Source: an uncultured Clostridia bacterium (lineage in GTDB: Bacteria > Bacillota > Clostridia > Christensenellales > Aristaeellaceae). Taken from it: DNA of 11,505 nt. The position numbers and the translations under genes are program-made. Positions 1 to 7,881 of the stretch are shown one piece after another. A model generated the notes under the pieces. That model did not search any database, was not told the origin of the DNA, and saw nothing but the letters and a program-made list of their open reading frames with translations. Each line of letters opens with the position of its first letter. Within the stretch, counting starts at the first letter, position 1. The stretch covers positions 1 through 11,505 of the forward strand of contig CALVTV010000094.1 of NCBI GenBank assembly GCA_944363005.1. Reading direction: 5' to 3'.

Positions 1-173
1 GTCAGCCAATATGCCTCACCCAGTGTATACCAATCTCCGTCTTCAAGCGCCAATTCCGCGACCTGCTCTCCGCTTGCCACTGCTGCATGCTCTATCCACC
101 CAAACCGGCATTGCTCTTCGCTGATGCCATACTGAACAAACAGCCAGTCTCCATATACGCCAAATACCTGAAC
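1..173 (-). pseudogene. In-frame continuation of the SH3-like domain beyond the TGA (partial, runs off the window)
   Basis: Translating the minus strand past the TGA at 174-176 in the same frame gives 57 codons with no further stop. The residues include VQVFGVYGDWLFVQYG, then RFGWIEHAA, and an acidic LALEDGDWYTLGEAYW segment. This is what the second half of an SH3-like domain looks like (alternating hydrophobic strands, a GDW turn and an FGWI strand), so it is coding-like sequence and not random read-on. The frame runs off the left edge, so the true C-terminus is unknown. There is no ribosome site or start codon just after the TGA to suggest a separate gene. Confidence 0.6.
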
Positions 174-950
174 TCAATCATTGGTGCTGACCTGCGCTTT
201 TCCGTTTCCCGCGCGGGCATACATCCTGCCCGGCCCGACACACACCTCGTAGCTGTGGCCGGGTTCCAAGGTTACAGGCTGCTCGCGAAGGGCCAGCATC
301 CCTTGCGCTTCCGGGATTTCGGGCGCCCCTGTAGCCTGACTGAGAGTCCAGGGCAGCGCTTCAAAGTCCACCAGCCGTATGTCCGTGGCCATCGTGCGCT
401 TTGTCCTCCCTTCTAAGCCGAACGACGTGTTGTAAAATACGGCGTCGTCCCCTACAATGTCCACCAGACAGCCCACGTTTTTGCGGTACGAAACGAGGAA
501 TATACCGCCGTCCTTCCAAGCATACAGCACACTGCTTTCAATCGTTTCCTCATACACATCTGGAACCGCAACCCCGAAGTTGAGCCCATCCGAAGTCCAC
601 GTCGAACCATCCCAATCCCGAACCATCTTTCGTCCGGCTTCATAGGTATACAGATACGCATTTTCCCCCTCCTGGGGAATTCCAAGAACTGTAGAGATAT
701 CGGTTTTAAGGACCCCATCCACCCGTTTGCATACCTGGAGTATGCGCTCTGTTGCGTTGTCCATCAGCACGATGACCACATCACCATCCGGTGTATTCTC
801 AAGTTCGAGATAATCCACCAGCGTATTGCCCGTACGGCTTTGCGCCATGTACGCTTCCAGTTCCACCGGAACAGCGGACAGATCTCCCTGCGCCGCCAAA
901 CCCGCGCAGGGCAGCACCAGCAGTAGCATAACCAACGCAAAATACCGCAT
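174..950 (-). CDS. Secreted protein with C-terminal SH3-like domain, cut short by an in-frame TGA
   Basis: I do not recognise a named family. The 258-residue product starts with a signal peptide: a short basic start, hydrophobic residues 4-19, and an Ala-rich likely cleavage site after LAA at 18-20. It is therefore probably exported. The middle (about 25-205) is a Trp/Tyr/Gly-rich beta-type region without known motifs. From about residue 228 it shows the opening of a bacterial SH3-like domain (GHSYEVCVGPGRMYARAG). The start at 950 has a GAGGGAGG ribosome site 8-10 nt upstream. The frame stops at a TGA (174-176) inside that SH3-like domain, yet the same frame stays open to the window edge and continues the domain (next entry). 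Either this is a nonsense-mutated gene, or the TGA is a sequence error or is read through. It appears to be transcribed separately from the era operon, whose terminator lies upstream of it. Confidence 0.7.
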   Translation of the reverse strand: MRYFALVMLLLVLPCAGLAAQGDLSAVPVELEAYMAQSRTGNTLVDYLELENTPDGDVVIVLMDNATERILQVCKRVDGVLKTDISTVLGIPQEGENAYLYTYEAGRKMVRDWDGSTWTSDGLNFGVAVPDVYEETIESSVLYAWKDGGIFLVSYRKNVGCLVDIVGDDAVFYNTSFGLEGRTKRTMATDIRLVDFEALPWTLSQATGAPEIPEAQGMLALREQPVTLEPGHSYEVCVGPGRMYARAGNGKAQVSTND

Positions 951-1281
951 AAACGCATTCCTCCCTCAAGTTTCTATCTATATGACGAAATAATGACAGC
1001 CAATATTTCACAAATCTGTTCGTTTGATACCATTTTTGACGAAATTTAGTAAACAGGTATATCAAAAACGGCACCGTATCATGCGCCATGAAAAGAGATC
1101 TGCAATCCCCCATTGCGCTCTTCCTAAGATCGATGCTTGACAAGGAAATTTACATAACAAAAAAGCAACGCCATATCGCGTTGCTCTTTTATTGATATCA
1201 CTCTAACGCTTCTTCCACAGCCGCGTTCGCGCACTACAAGGCCTTTTCGCTGCCCCGGCAGCCCGCTATGGGCCGAACTTG
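951..1281. other. Intergenic region between era and the secreted-protein gene
   Basis: About 330 nt without a convincing gene. It holds the era-operon terminator (1159-1185). Between the era stop and that terminator are about 96 nt without visible function. The AT-richer stretch 951-1090 presumably carries the promoter for the secreted-protein gene. The best candidate there is an extended -10 (TGG-TATCAA) with a TTTACT box 18 nt upstream on the minus strand, which is only weakly convincing. A reading frame crossing this region and overlapping the secreted-protein gene is not supported. Confidence 0.5.
1159..1185 (-). terminator. Rho-independent terminator of the yqfC-era operon
   Basis: A perfect 8-bp stem AGCAACGC/GCGTTGCT (1164-1171 with 1178-1185) has a 6-nt loop. 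On the minus strand it is followed directly by a run of six T (1159-1164 region) and then GTTATG. It lies about 97 nt past the era stop. The plus strand also shows CTTTTATT after the stem, so it could work in both directions, but no plus-strand gene needs it. Confidence 0.85.
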
Positions 1282-2178
1282 TCACTCTTCGTACCCCAGT
1301 GTGCGCAGATCATCCATGCGGTTGCGCCAATCCTCGCGCACCTTCACCCAGAGCTGCAAATTCACCTTCGTCCCCAGCAGTGCTTCGATATCCTGCCGGG
1401 CCTCGGCGCCGATTGTACGCAACATGCTTCCCTGTTTGCCAATGATGATGCCCTTGTGTCCGGCACGCTCGCAGTAGATCGTCGCGTGAATCTCCGTCAA
1501 ATTGTCACTGAGCTTGTTGATCGCCATCATCTCCACGCCAATGCCATGCGGCACCTCTTCGCGCAGGTGAAGCAGCGCTTTCTCGCGAATCAACTCCGCA
1601 CAAATCAGGCGCTCCGGCTGATCGGTCATCATGTCATCGGGAAAATACTTGGGGCCTTCCGGCAAATATGAGACGATCACCTTGCGCAATTCGTCCATCC
1701 CCTTGCCCGTGCGCGCACTGATGGGAATGATTGCGTCGTAGCCCGCTGAGGCAAACGATTGAATGGCTTCCATCAGCTTGGCTTCAGGAACGATGTCCGT
1801 CTTGTTGAGCACAAGAATTTTCTTCACCTTGCGCGCGGACATCTCCTCGACAATGGCCCTGTCCTGCGGCCCGATGTCGCTCACATCCACCAGTACCAAC
1901 AGCACGTCGATGCCTTCCATGGCGTCCTGCACGCTCTTGACCATGTATTCGCCCAGCTTGGTGCGCGGCTTGTGCAGGCCCGGCGTATCCAGAAAGACGA
2001 TCTGCCAATCCTTGTCCGTCGCCACGCCCATAATGCGGTTGCGCGTAGTCTGCGGCCGGTTGCTGACAATCGCGACCTTCTCCCCGACCATAGCGTTCAT
2101 CATCGTCGATTTGCCCACGTTCGGACGGCCGACGATTGCCGCAAAACCCGACAAAAAGCGGTTATTCTGATTCTGCAT
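1282..2178 (-). CDS. era: GTPase Era, 16S rRNA/30S maturation
   Basis: Era is an essential GTPase that binds the 3' end of 16S rRNA during 30S assembly. At 298 residues it has the family's usual length (about 300). All G motifs are visible: G1 GRPNVGKS (17-24), the switch I region RPQTTRNR (41-48), G3 DTPG (64-67), G4 NKTD (125-128) and G5 SAR (154-156). The C-terminal type-II KH domain carries its GxxG loop as GKQG (247-250), followed by LQLWVKVREDWR, as expected for Era. The ATG start is preceded by AGGGAG at a suitable distance. The gene follows cdd after 17 nt and is last in its operon, ending before the terminator at 1159-1185. recO, which often follows era in Firmicutes, is absent here. 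Confidence 0.98.
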   Translation of the reverse strand: MQNQNNRFLSGFAAIVGRPNVGKSTMMNAMVGEKVAIVSNRPQTTRNRIMGVATDKDWQIVFLDTPGLHKPRTKLGEYMVKSVQDAMEGIDVLLVLVDVSDIGPQDRAIVEEMSARKVKKILVLNKTDIVPEAKLMEAIQSFASAGYDAIIPISARTGKGMDELRKVIVSYLPEGPKYFPDDMMTDQPERLICAELIREKALLHLREEVPHGIGVEMMAINKLSDNLTEIHATIYCERAGHKGIIIGKQGSMLRTIGAEARQDIEALLGTKVNLQLWVKVREDWRNRMDDLRTLGYEE

Positions 2179-2195
2179 CCGTGTTCTCCCTCATC

Positions 2196-2585
2196 TCATT
2201 TCCCCAGGGACGCCGGGCCAAAGCCCTCCGGCAGCAGCGCCCCCAGCGTTGTCTTTCGGACATTGCCGTCCCATGTCACCAGAATTTCAAGCTCCGGCGC
2301 AAACTCAAAGAGCGATTGGCGGCAAGCGCCGCACGGAAAAGGCGCAGATTCGCTTGCGGCAATTGCCAACTTCGTAAAACTGCGCACGCCCTCGCTCACG
2401 GCCTTGTAAAGTGCCGTGCGTTCTGCACACATGGTGTTGCCATACGCCGCATTTTCGATGTTGCAACCGGTGTAAACTTGCCCGTCTGCGCTCAGCAGCG
2501 CCGCGCCTACCTGATAGCCGGAGTACGGCGTGTAGGCGAACTTTCTAGCCTCTCTGGCCCGCTCAAGCAGTTCCTCATCCGTCAT
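2196..2585 (-). CDS. cdd: Cytidine deaminase (tetrameric type)
   Basis: This enzyme deaminates cytidine and deoxycytidine to uridine and deoxyuridine in pyrimidine salvage, in the cytoplasm. The 129-residue length is that of the small, homotetrameric class. The zinc site is complete: C53-A-E55 (ligand and catalytic glutamate, in TMCAERTALY) and PC85GAC88RQ (two more cysteine ligands). The N-terminal substrate region has YTPYSGYQVGAAL and the GCNIENAAYG segment (about 18-50). The ATG overlaps the ybeY stop by 4 nt (ATGA), with GGAGGAGG just upstream, so translation is probably coupled. dgkA, which often sits between ybeY and cdd in Firmicutes, is missing. Confidence 0.97.
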   Translation of the reverse strand: MTDEELLERAREARKFAYTPYSGYQVGAALLSADGQVYTGCNIENAAYGNTMCAERTALYKAVSEGVRSFTKLAIAASESAPFPCGACRQSLFEFAPELEILVTWDGNVRKTTLGALLPEGFGPASLGK

Positions 2586-3091
2586 GCGTTTTCCTCCTCC
2601 CGCGTCAAACCGATCGAAGCGAGCGCCTTTTCCTCCATGGCGCGCATCACCGGCTTGTCCACGTCGGTCATGTGATCGTAACCCATCAGGTGAAAGAGCC
2701 CATGTGTGAGCAGATACCCCGTCTCCCGCTGCACGCTGTGGCCGTATTCTGCGGCCTGCGCCCGCACGTGATCCATGGAAATGACAATATCCCCGATCAT
2801 GCAGGCCCCCAGCTCCGGGTCATATTCCCTCGCCAGCCGCTGTGCGCAGCCGGCCGCCGTCTTGCCCACAGGATAGCGCACGGCAGGAAAGGACAACACA
2901 TCCGTCGCCGCATCCTTTCCGCGCTGTTCACGGTTGATCCTGCGGATTTCGTCGTCATTGACCATCTCAATGAACACCGCAAGCGGGATGCTCACGCCTT
3001 CCGCCGCTTGGGCTGCATCGGCGCAACGCTGCATCAACGCGCGAGCATGCTCGTCGAGCATGCCCCGCTCATCTTCAATCTCCAGAATCAT
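2582..3091 (-). CDS. ybeY: Endoribonuclease YbeY, rRNA maturation factor
   Basis: YbeY is a zinc-dependent single-strand endoribonuclease involved in 16S rRNA 3'-end processing and ribosome quality control. The diagnostic motif HGLFHLMGYDH is present, with zinc-ligand histidines H130, H134 and H140. Upstream are the family's NDDEIRRINREQRGKDAATDVLSFP region (about 45-69) and GDIVIS (100-105). The 169-residue length is normal. The ATG overlaps the yqfF stop by 4 nt, and GGAGG lies 8 nt upstream within the yqfF 3' end, suggesting coupled translation. Location beside era fits, since both act on 16S rRNA maturation. Confidence 0.97.
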   Translation of the reverse strand: MILEIEDERGMLDEHARALMQRCADAAQAAEGVSIPLAVFIEMVNDDEIRRINREQRGKDAATDVLSFPAVRYPVGKTAAGCAQRLAREYDPELGACMIGDIVISMDHVRAQAAEYGHSVQRETGYLLTHGLFHLMGYDHMTDVDKPVMRAMEEKALASIGLTREEENA

Positions 3092-5274
3092 GCCTTACCC
3101 TCCGCGGTTCCCTGCGCCGCTTGCTTCGCCGTCTCACTGCGCTGCTGTGCATGACGCTGCGCGCGCTTGAGGTTCACATTCGGATACTCAATGCGCTCGT
3201 GGAACACGCCCTGCAACACCGTTTCAAATGCCTTGCAAATCCGGCCGATATCGCGGAAAGTCAGCGTACATTCGTCGAGCTGACCGTCCTCCATCTTGCC
3301 GCGCACAAGCTTGCGAATCATCTCCGAGATCTTTTCTCGCGTGGGATCGCTAAGCGAGCGCACGGCAGCCTCGACGGTATCCGAGAGCATCAAAATGGCC
3401 GCCTCGGAAGTCTGCGGCTTCGGGCCATCATAGCGGAAGTCGCGAATATCCACATTCTCCTCGCCAACCAATTTGACCGTCTTGGCGTAAAAGTACATGG
3501 CAGGGGTGTCGCCATGGTGCTGGCGAATCATGTCAATGATCGGTTCCGGCAGATGGTGCTTTTTCGCCAGTTCCACGCCATCGCGCGTATGCTCCGTCAA
3601 AATGGCCGCCGACACACGCGGATCCGTCTTGTCGTGCGGGTTTTCGCCCATCTGATTTTCCTTGAAATACAGGGGTCGCACGAGCTTGCCGATGTCATGA
3701 TAATACGCGCCCACACGCACCAGCAATGCGTTGGCGCCCACGGCTTCCGCAGCCGCCTCGCCCAGGTTCGCGACGATCATGGAATGATGGTACGTGCCGG
3801 GCGTTTCAATCATCATCCGGCGCAAAAGAGGCTGATTCGGATTGGAGAGCTCAATAAGCTTGGCAGGCGTCACCAGGTTGAACGCCGCCTCGAGCATCGG
3901 CTGCAAGCCGACGCACAGGATAGCCGAAACAAATGCGCCAAAGACCGCCTGAGCGGCATCATAAAACACGTTGCTCACATCGCTGCTCGTCAGCGCACCC
4001 ACGCACAGCAGCACGCCAAAGTTGAGCAAACCGACGATAAAGCCGCTCACCAGCACAAACACGCGCGCGGCATTGCGGCGAAGCAGGAAAATCGAAGCCA
4101 CACCGCCCAGCACCGTCATCATCAGCACACTGAGCACCTGCGAGGTCATCAGCCCCGTACCTTTCACCGTCAGGAAAGAGACGATCAGCGAAACCCCCAG
4201 ATTGACCACAAAAGCCGCTTGTGTGCCGACGAGATTGACCACGAGCATCGCCGCCAGTACGACTGGCATGGCGTTCACGCTGACATACGTGCCCACCAGC
4301 AGACTCAACGTGATCGTGAGCACCGAAGCAATGAGCATCACCAACGCGCTCGCGCCGGCACTGAACAACTGCGGCACATACATGTACACAAACAGGTACA
4401 ACGCCGCTACGATCAGCGCCAGCATTGCCGCCGTGCCCACATACAGCCACAGGTCAAAGCTATTGCCGCGCAGCAGTCCAAGCGATTCGAGCACGGCGAT
4501 CTGTTCCGCCGTCACGCGGTCGCCCTTGACGACGATGTTCTGATCCTGCTTGTAGACGGTCGGTTCGACCGCATCGCGCGCCTTCTGGCGGTTTTCTTCC
4601 GTGGCCTCCTGGTCGATGAGCATATTGGGCTGCAAGCAGGCCCGCAGCGTCGGAATGGCTACGTTATACCACAGATCAGTCCGCGTGTTATAGGAGACGA
4701 TCTGCTGAATGTTGTTGATGGCGTCGTTGATCTGGCCTTCCGCAATCGTGGAAACGAGCGTCGTGCGCGTCGCGGAAAGCAAGCTCTGATACAGGCTCTC
4801 AAAGTCGGTTTCGTCCGTATTCATCAGCGTGCGCAGCTGATAGTTATTGAGCGTCAGCGTTGTGAGCAAGCCGGTTGCCTGCGCATAGTCCTCATCCGTG
4901 AACGCGCCATCTTCCCCCCATGTACCCCGAATCTGTTCCCCCAATTCGCGCACGGCGCGCAGTTCGGTAAAGATGGCATCCATATCCGCGAGCACCGTAT
5001 CGGAAATGGAATCGTCCTTATAGTAGACCGGGGATACGGCATTGGCGGCGTTCTGGCGCCTGCGCTCCGTTGTAATCTCGTCAACGATGTCCTTGCTGGC
5101 CGTGATCGTTTTAGGCGCGACATCGCCCACGCTCAAATCATACTGCTCCGGCGAAATCGCCATCAGACAGATCACCAACAGCAACAGGTACGTTACCACC
5201 GCAAACAAGATCTGTCTGACGCGCTGACTCAGGCTCGCAAAAAACGTCTTGCTGGATTTAATCGTCTGCTGCAT
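3088..5274 (-). CDS. pgpH: 7TM-HD membrane phosphohydrolase (PgpH/YqfF family, c-di-AMP phosphodiesterase)
   Basis: The family hydrolyses cyclic di-AMP through a cytoplasmic HD domain. The protein has 728 residues. An N-terminal membrane segment (about 21-40) is followed by a large extracytoplasmic region (about 41-272). Then come about seven hydrophobic segments between 277 and 460 and the C-terminal HD domain. Metal-binding candidates are visible: H496/H497 in GTYHHSM, H526-D527 in YYHDIGK, H562 in TEHTRDG and H586/H587 in RQHHGDT. The start overlaps the phoH 3' end by 17 nt. A near-perfect AAAGGAGG ribosome site sits 9 nt before the ATG. PgpH is the best-known characterised relative; the c-di-AMP substrate is inferred from the family. 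Confidence 0.93.
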   Translation of the reverse strand: MQQTIKSSKTFFASLSQRVRQILFAVVTYLLLLVICLMAISPEQYDLSVGDVAPKTITASKDIVDEITTERRRQNAANAVSPVYYKDDSISDTVLADMDAIFTELRAVRELGEQIRGTWGEDGAFTDEDYAQATGLLTTLTLNNYQLRTLMNTDETDFESLYQSLLSATRTTLVSTIAEGQINDAINNIQQIVSYNTRTDLWYNVAIPTLRACLQPNMLIDQEATEENRQKARDAVEPTVYKQDQNIVVKGDRVTAEQIAVLESLGLLRGNSFDLWLYVGTAAMLALIVAALYLFVYMYVPQLFSAGASALVMLIASVLTITLSLLVGTYVSVNAMPVVLAAMLVVNLVGTQAAFVVNLGVSLIVSFLTVKGTGLMTSQVLSVLMMTVLGGVASIFLLRRNAARVFVLVSGFIVGLLNFGVLLCVGALTSSDVSNVFYDAAQAVFGAFVSAILCVGLQPMLEAAFNLVTPAKLIELSNPNQPLLRRMMIETPGTYHHSMIVANLGEAAAEAVGANALLVRVGAYYHDIGKLVRPLYFKENQMGENPHDKTDPRVSAAILTEHTRDGVELAKKHHLPEPIIDMIRQHHGDTPAMYFYAKTVKLVGEENVDIRDFRYDGPKPQTSEAAILMLSDTVEAAVRSLSDPTREKISEMIRKLVRGKMEDGQLDECTLTFRDIGRICKAFETVLQGVFHERIEYPNVNLKRAQRHAQQRSETAKQAAQGTAEGKA

Positions 5275-6253
5275 TCAAACTTTCCTCCTTTGCGCCTGCC
5301 GCGTGCGCGTCATACGCGCGGACAATGGCTTGCACCAGCTCATGGCGCACCACGTCCTCATGGGTCAACCGCGTGATGGCAATATCGGGTACGCCTTCGA
5401 GCACCTGCACCGCTTCCACCAATCCGCTGCGTTTTCCGCGCGGCAGATCGATCTGGGACGGATCGCCCGTGACCACGATCTTCGAACGGAAGCCCATGCG
5501 CGTCAAAAACATTTTCATCTGTTCCTGCGTGGTGTTCTGGGCCTCATCCAGTATGATGAATGCGTCGGAAAGCGTTCGGCCGCGCATGTAAGCCAGCGGC
5601 GCCACCTCAATGACTCCCCGCTCCTGCATGCGTTGGCACGTCTCCGCGCCGAGCATCTCAAACATCGCGTCATACAGCGGGCGCAAGTACGGATCCACCT
5701 TCTGGTTGAGGTCACCAGGGAGAAACCCGAGTTTTTCTCCTGCCTCCACCGCCGGGCGCGTGAGCACAATGCGCTCCACGTCCTTGCTCTTGAGCGCGCT
5801 CACCGCCATGGCCATCGCCAGATACGTCTTGCCCGTGCCCGCGGGGCCAATGCCAAAGGTGAGCGTGTGTTTGCGAATCGCGTGCACATATTCGCGCTGG
5901 CCAACGGTTTTGCAGCGAATCGGCCTCCCCCGGAAGGTTGTTGCCACGACCTCCTGGAAAAGCGAGTCCAGCTGGTCAAGCTCACCCTTTTGTCCAAGCG
6001 ATACCGCAACTTGCACCAACGCCGTATCCACACGCTCTCCGCGCATGAGCAACGCCATCAGTTTGCGGATGATCGCTTGCGCAAGATCTACCGAGGGCGC
6101 GTCCGCGCCTTCGACCACCATTTCTCCACCGCGCAACGCGATGTGCACATGAAGCAGTTGTTCCAGCCGGCGAATATTCTCATCGCCCGTTCCAAACAAA
6201 TTCTGCATCTGCCGCGTTCCGTCGCCCGGAACGCCTTTTAACTCTTCTGTCAA
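5258..6253 (-). CDS. phoH: PhoH-family ATPase
   Basis: A PhoH-type P-loop ATPase, cytoplasmic, whose exact role is poorly defined; it has been linked to RNA metabolism. Visible motifs are Walker A GPAGTGKT, Walker B FIILDEAQNTT and the sensor-like VVTGDPSQIDLPRGKRSG. An N-terminal LFGTGDENIRRLE segment is typical of the family. The start is uncertain. The frame opens just after the yqfD stop. The first possible start is TTG at 6277, without a ribosome site. I prefer TTG at 6253, which has GGGGG 8 nt upstream and gives 331 residues, close to the family's usual length. An ATG at 6208 would leave almost nothing ahead of the LFG motif. It is downstream of yqfD and overlaps yqfF by 17 nt. Confidence 0.92.
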   Translation of the reverse strand: MTEELKGVPGDGTRQMQNLFGTGDENIRRLEQLLHVHIALRGGEMVVEGADAPSVDLAQAIIRKLMALLMRGERVDTALVQVAVSLGQKGELDQLDSLFQEVVATTFRGRPIRCKTVGQREYVHAIRKHTLTFGIGPAGTGKTYLAMAMAVSALKSKDVERIVLTRPAVEAGEKLGFLPGDLNQKVDPYLRPLYDAMFEMLGAETCQRMQERGVIEVAPLAYMRGRTLSDAFIILDEAQNTTQEQMKMFLTRMGFRSKIVVTGDPSQIDLPRGKRSGLVEAVQVLEGVPDIAITRLTHEDVVRHELVQAIVRAYDAHAAGAKEESLNAADD

Positions 6254-6289
6254 ATGAGAAATCCCCCGTATCCTCAAGATCCGTGCGTC

Positions 6290-7429
6290 TCAATGGACGC
6301 CTTGCGCGCGTACGGCGATATTGCGCTCAAACTCAAGCACGACCGTCGCATACACGAATTCATCATCTATCATACTATAATCTACCCATTTGTCAAGGAT
6401 TTCGACGCCGGAAGGGCATTTTAATTTTGCCATTTGCTCCGCTGCGCCCTGTGCAAGGCTTGCTGCATCCCCGGTATCGCGCGGATCACGGATGACAACC
6501 GTCTCCGCGAGGGTTTCCACCTCGCGCCAAACCGGCAAATACAATCCGACAACGGGCTGAATCTCCAAGCTCGAGTCCTGCGACTCAAAGTCCTCAGCCT
6601 CGGAAAGCACGCGCTCGTGCCAAGGGCTCTTGACCGTCACGCGAGTACGAACATTGCCCGTTTCTACCGTCCGCTGCGTAAAAAGCGATGCTCTGGCATC
6701 GCCGCGCGCCCAAACCGTGGCAATCACCTCGCCCTGCGCCTGAATCGGATATACGCTGTCCTGGCCGGCGCGTTCTTCTCCCCGAATGAGCACCTGTCCT
6801 TCGCTGACAGCCTGTCCGATTTCGACCTGAGGCGTACCGCTGAGCACCCAAAGCCGGGTCACAATCCCCGCTTGCTCCGCCACCAAATCCAGGCTCTCCC
6901 CCTCTGTGAGCACGTGTTCTCCCATTTCCGCCTCCTGGCAATCGATCATCAGCACACTGCCTGCCCATCGCACGCCGACAAACGAAAGATCCGGTAGCCT
7001 GAGCATCAGCTGTTCGCGGAGCGCTTCTGCTGAAATCGATCGTTTGAGCCGTCCCGGAACGATGTTCTGTTCCTTCAAATACGTTCGAATTTCCGCCACA
7101 GCTTTGCCCGCGTGCTCAATCCGAACATCCCAAAGCATCTGAGAAGAATACATCATCAGGCCGAGAAACAGCGCAACGGCGACCAGCCGGGAGGGCTGTT
7201 TGCGCATTCGCCTCACCGCGCGCCATCCCGTATCCGCCCGAACTTCCCGCATTTCCCAGCCGTAACGTTCGCATAAGGTTCGAAGCGCTTTGCGCTCGAA
7301 AAATCCAACTCGAACGCGGATGCTTCTGGTATCCACGCGCTGCACATCCCGCACGCATACGCGTTCACGCGCGGCGCAGCTGAGCAGCTTTTCCAGGTTG
7401 AGGCCGGTGATTTCCAGCGTCAGTTTCAA
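6290..7429 (-). CDS. yqfD: Sporulation protein YqfD
   Basis: YqfD is a conserved membrane protein of endospore formers, usually encoded next to yqfC. In Bacillus these genes are mother-cell expressed; the biochemical role is unknown. The 379-residue product has an N-terminal domain (about 1-75, beginning MKLTLEITG), a single membrane segment (about 81-100), and a long extracytoplasmic domain with typical EAE...EGESLDLVAEQAGIV and VSEGQVLIRGEE stretches (about 165-220). The start is TTG (7427-7429), supported by a GGGGG ribosome site 7 nt upstream; no ATG fits better. It follows yqfC after 21 nt and precedes phoH, the standard order. The MKLTLEITG start and overall layout make the assignment firm. 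Confidence 0.9.
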   Translation of the reverse strand: MKLTLEITGLNLEKLLSCAARERVCVRDVQRVDTRSIRVRVGFFERKALRTLCERYGWEMREVRADTGWRAVRRMRKQPSRLVAVALFLGLMMYSSQMLWDVRIEHAGKAVAEIRTYLKEQNIVPGRLKRSISAEALREQLMLRLPDLSFVGVRWAGSVLMIDCQEAEMGEHVLTEGESLDLVAEQAGIVTRLWVLSGTPQVEIGQAVSEGQVLIRGEERAGQDSVYPIQAQGEVIATVWARGDARASLFTQRTVETGNVRTRVTVKSPWHERVLSEAEDFESQDSSLEIQPVVGLYLPVWREVETLAETVVIRDPRDTGDAASLAQGAAEQMAKLKCPSGVEILDKWVDYSMIDDEFVYATVVLEFERNIAVRAQGVH

Positions 7430-7450
7430 TTGTGCGCCCCCTTTTCCCGT

Positions 7451-7735
7451 TCAGGCACGGGCGCGGCCATAGGTCACCGTTTCAATGCGCTGACCGACAA
7501 TCACCGCCGCATCCAAGGAGAGTTCCCGCAGCCGGAGCGCCTCTCCCAACACGCTGAGCACGCCCTCTCCCGTCTTGAGGCGTACGCAAACGCCCGTCAT
7601 CTCCACGACGCCATGCTGCCCTTCTATGAGCACAGCGCTGCGCCCTGTCATCGTAACCCGAGCACAGTCCGCGATGGCATCCTCCGGCAAACCACTTTTG
7701 AGCATCATACGGTTGAACCGGTTCCGTTTCGGCAT
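7451..7735 (-). CDS. yqfC: Sporulation protein YqfC (YabP/YqfC family)
   Basis: A small YabP/YqfC-family protein of about 94 residues. It shows the family's beta-rich pattern: a short basic N-terminus (MPKRNRFNRMMLKSGLPED), then TMTGRSAVLIEGQHGVVEM, then a GEGVLSVLGEALRLRELSLDAAVIVGQ core. In Bacillus the family includes spore-assembly proteins; the molecular role of YqfC is unknown. Two ATGs lie in frame. The one at 7735 is preferred because GAGGGG lies 6 nt before it, while at 7741 the same site would touch the start codon. It is first in the operon and directly followed by yqfD. Confidence 0.88.
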   Translation of the reverse strand: MPKRNRFNRMMLKSGLPEDAIADCARVTMTGRSAVLIEGQHGVVEMTGVCVRLKTGEGVLSVLGEALRLRELSLDAAVIVGQRIETVTYGRARA

Positions 7736-7817
7736 ACGCATCCCCTCGCCTTCTCGTACCCTCGCTCATCCCACCGTATGCTCCCCACCGCCAGTCAAGA
7801 ACGCCATACGAAACCGC

Positions 7818-7846
7818 AAAAGAAAAAGCTCCCCTTTCGAGGAGCT
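7818..7846 (-). terminator. Rho-independent terminator after the receiver-like gene
   Basis: On the minus strand an 8-bp stem AGCTCCTC/GGGGAGCT (one G-U pair) encloses a GAAA tetraloop and is followed by TTTTTCTTTT. It lies about 36 nt past the stop at 7882 and isolates that gene from the yqfC operon downstream. No T run follows the stem on the plus strand, so it acts in one direction. Confidence 0.92.
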
Positions 7847-7881
7847 CTGGATCGCGGGAAATATCGCAACGTTCGCGGCAA

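Noticed and set aside
174..176. Selenocysteine recoding of the TGA
   Set aside because: The expected residue is Trp, not Cys, and no clear SECIS-type hairpin follows the TGA.
799..1143. A 114-codon minus-strand frame crossing the intergenic region and overlapping the secreted-protein gene
   Set aside because: Its second half is a frame-shifted reading of the signal-peptide gene. The first half has no recognisable features, and the overlapped gene has the better ribosome site.
1201..1281. In-frame coding-like residues after the era stop
   Set aside because: Era is already full length at its stop. The following frame contains another stop after 15 codons, and no domain is expected there.
3121..5376. 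A 751-codon plus-strand open frame opposite yqfF
   Set aside because: It is the shadow of a GC-rich coding frame: His/Arg/Gln-rich, no family features, no ribosome site, and directly opposite a well-identified gene.
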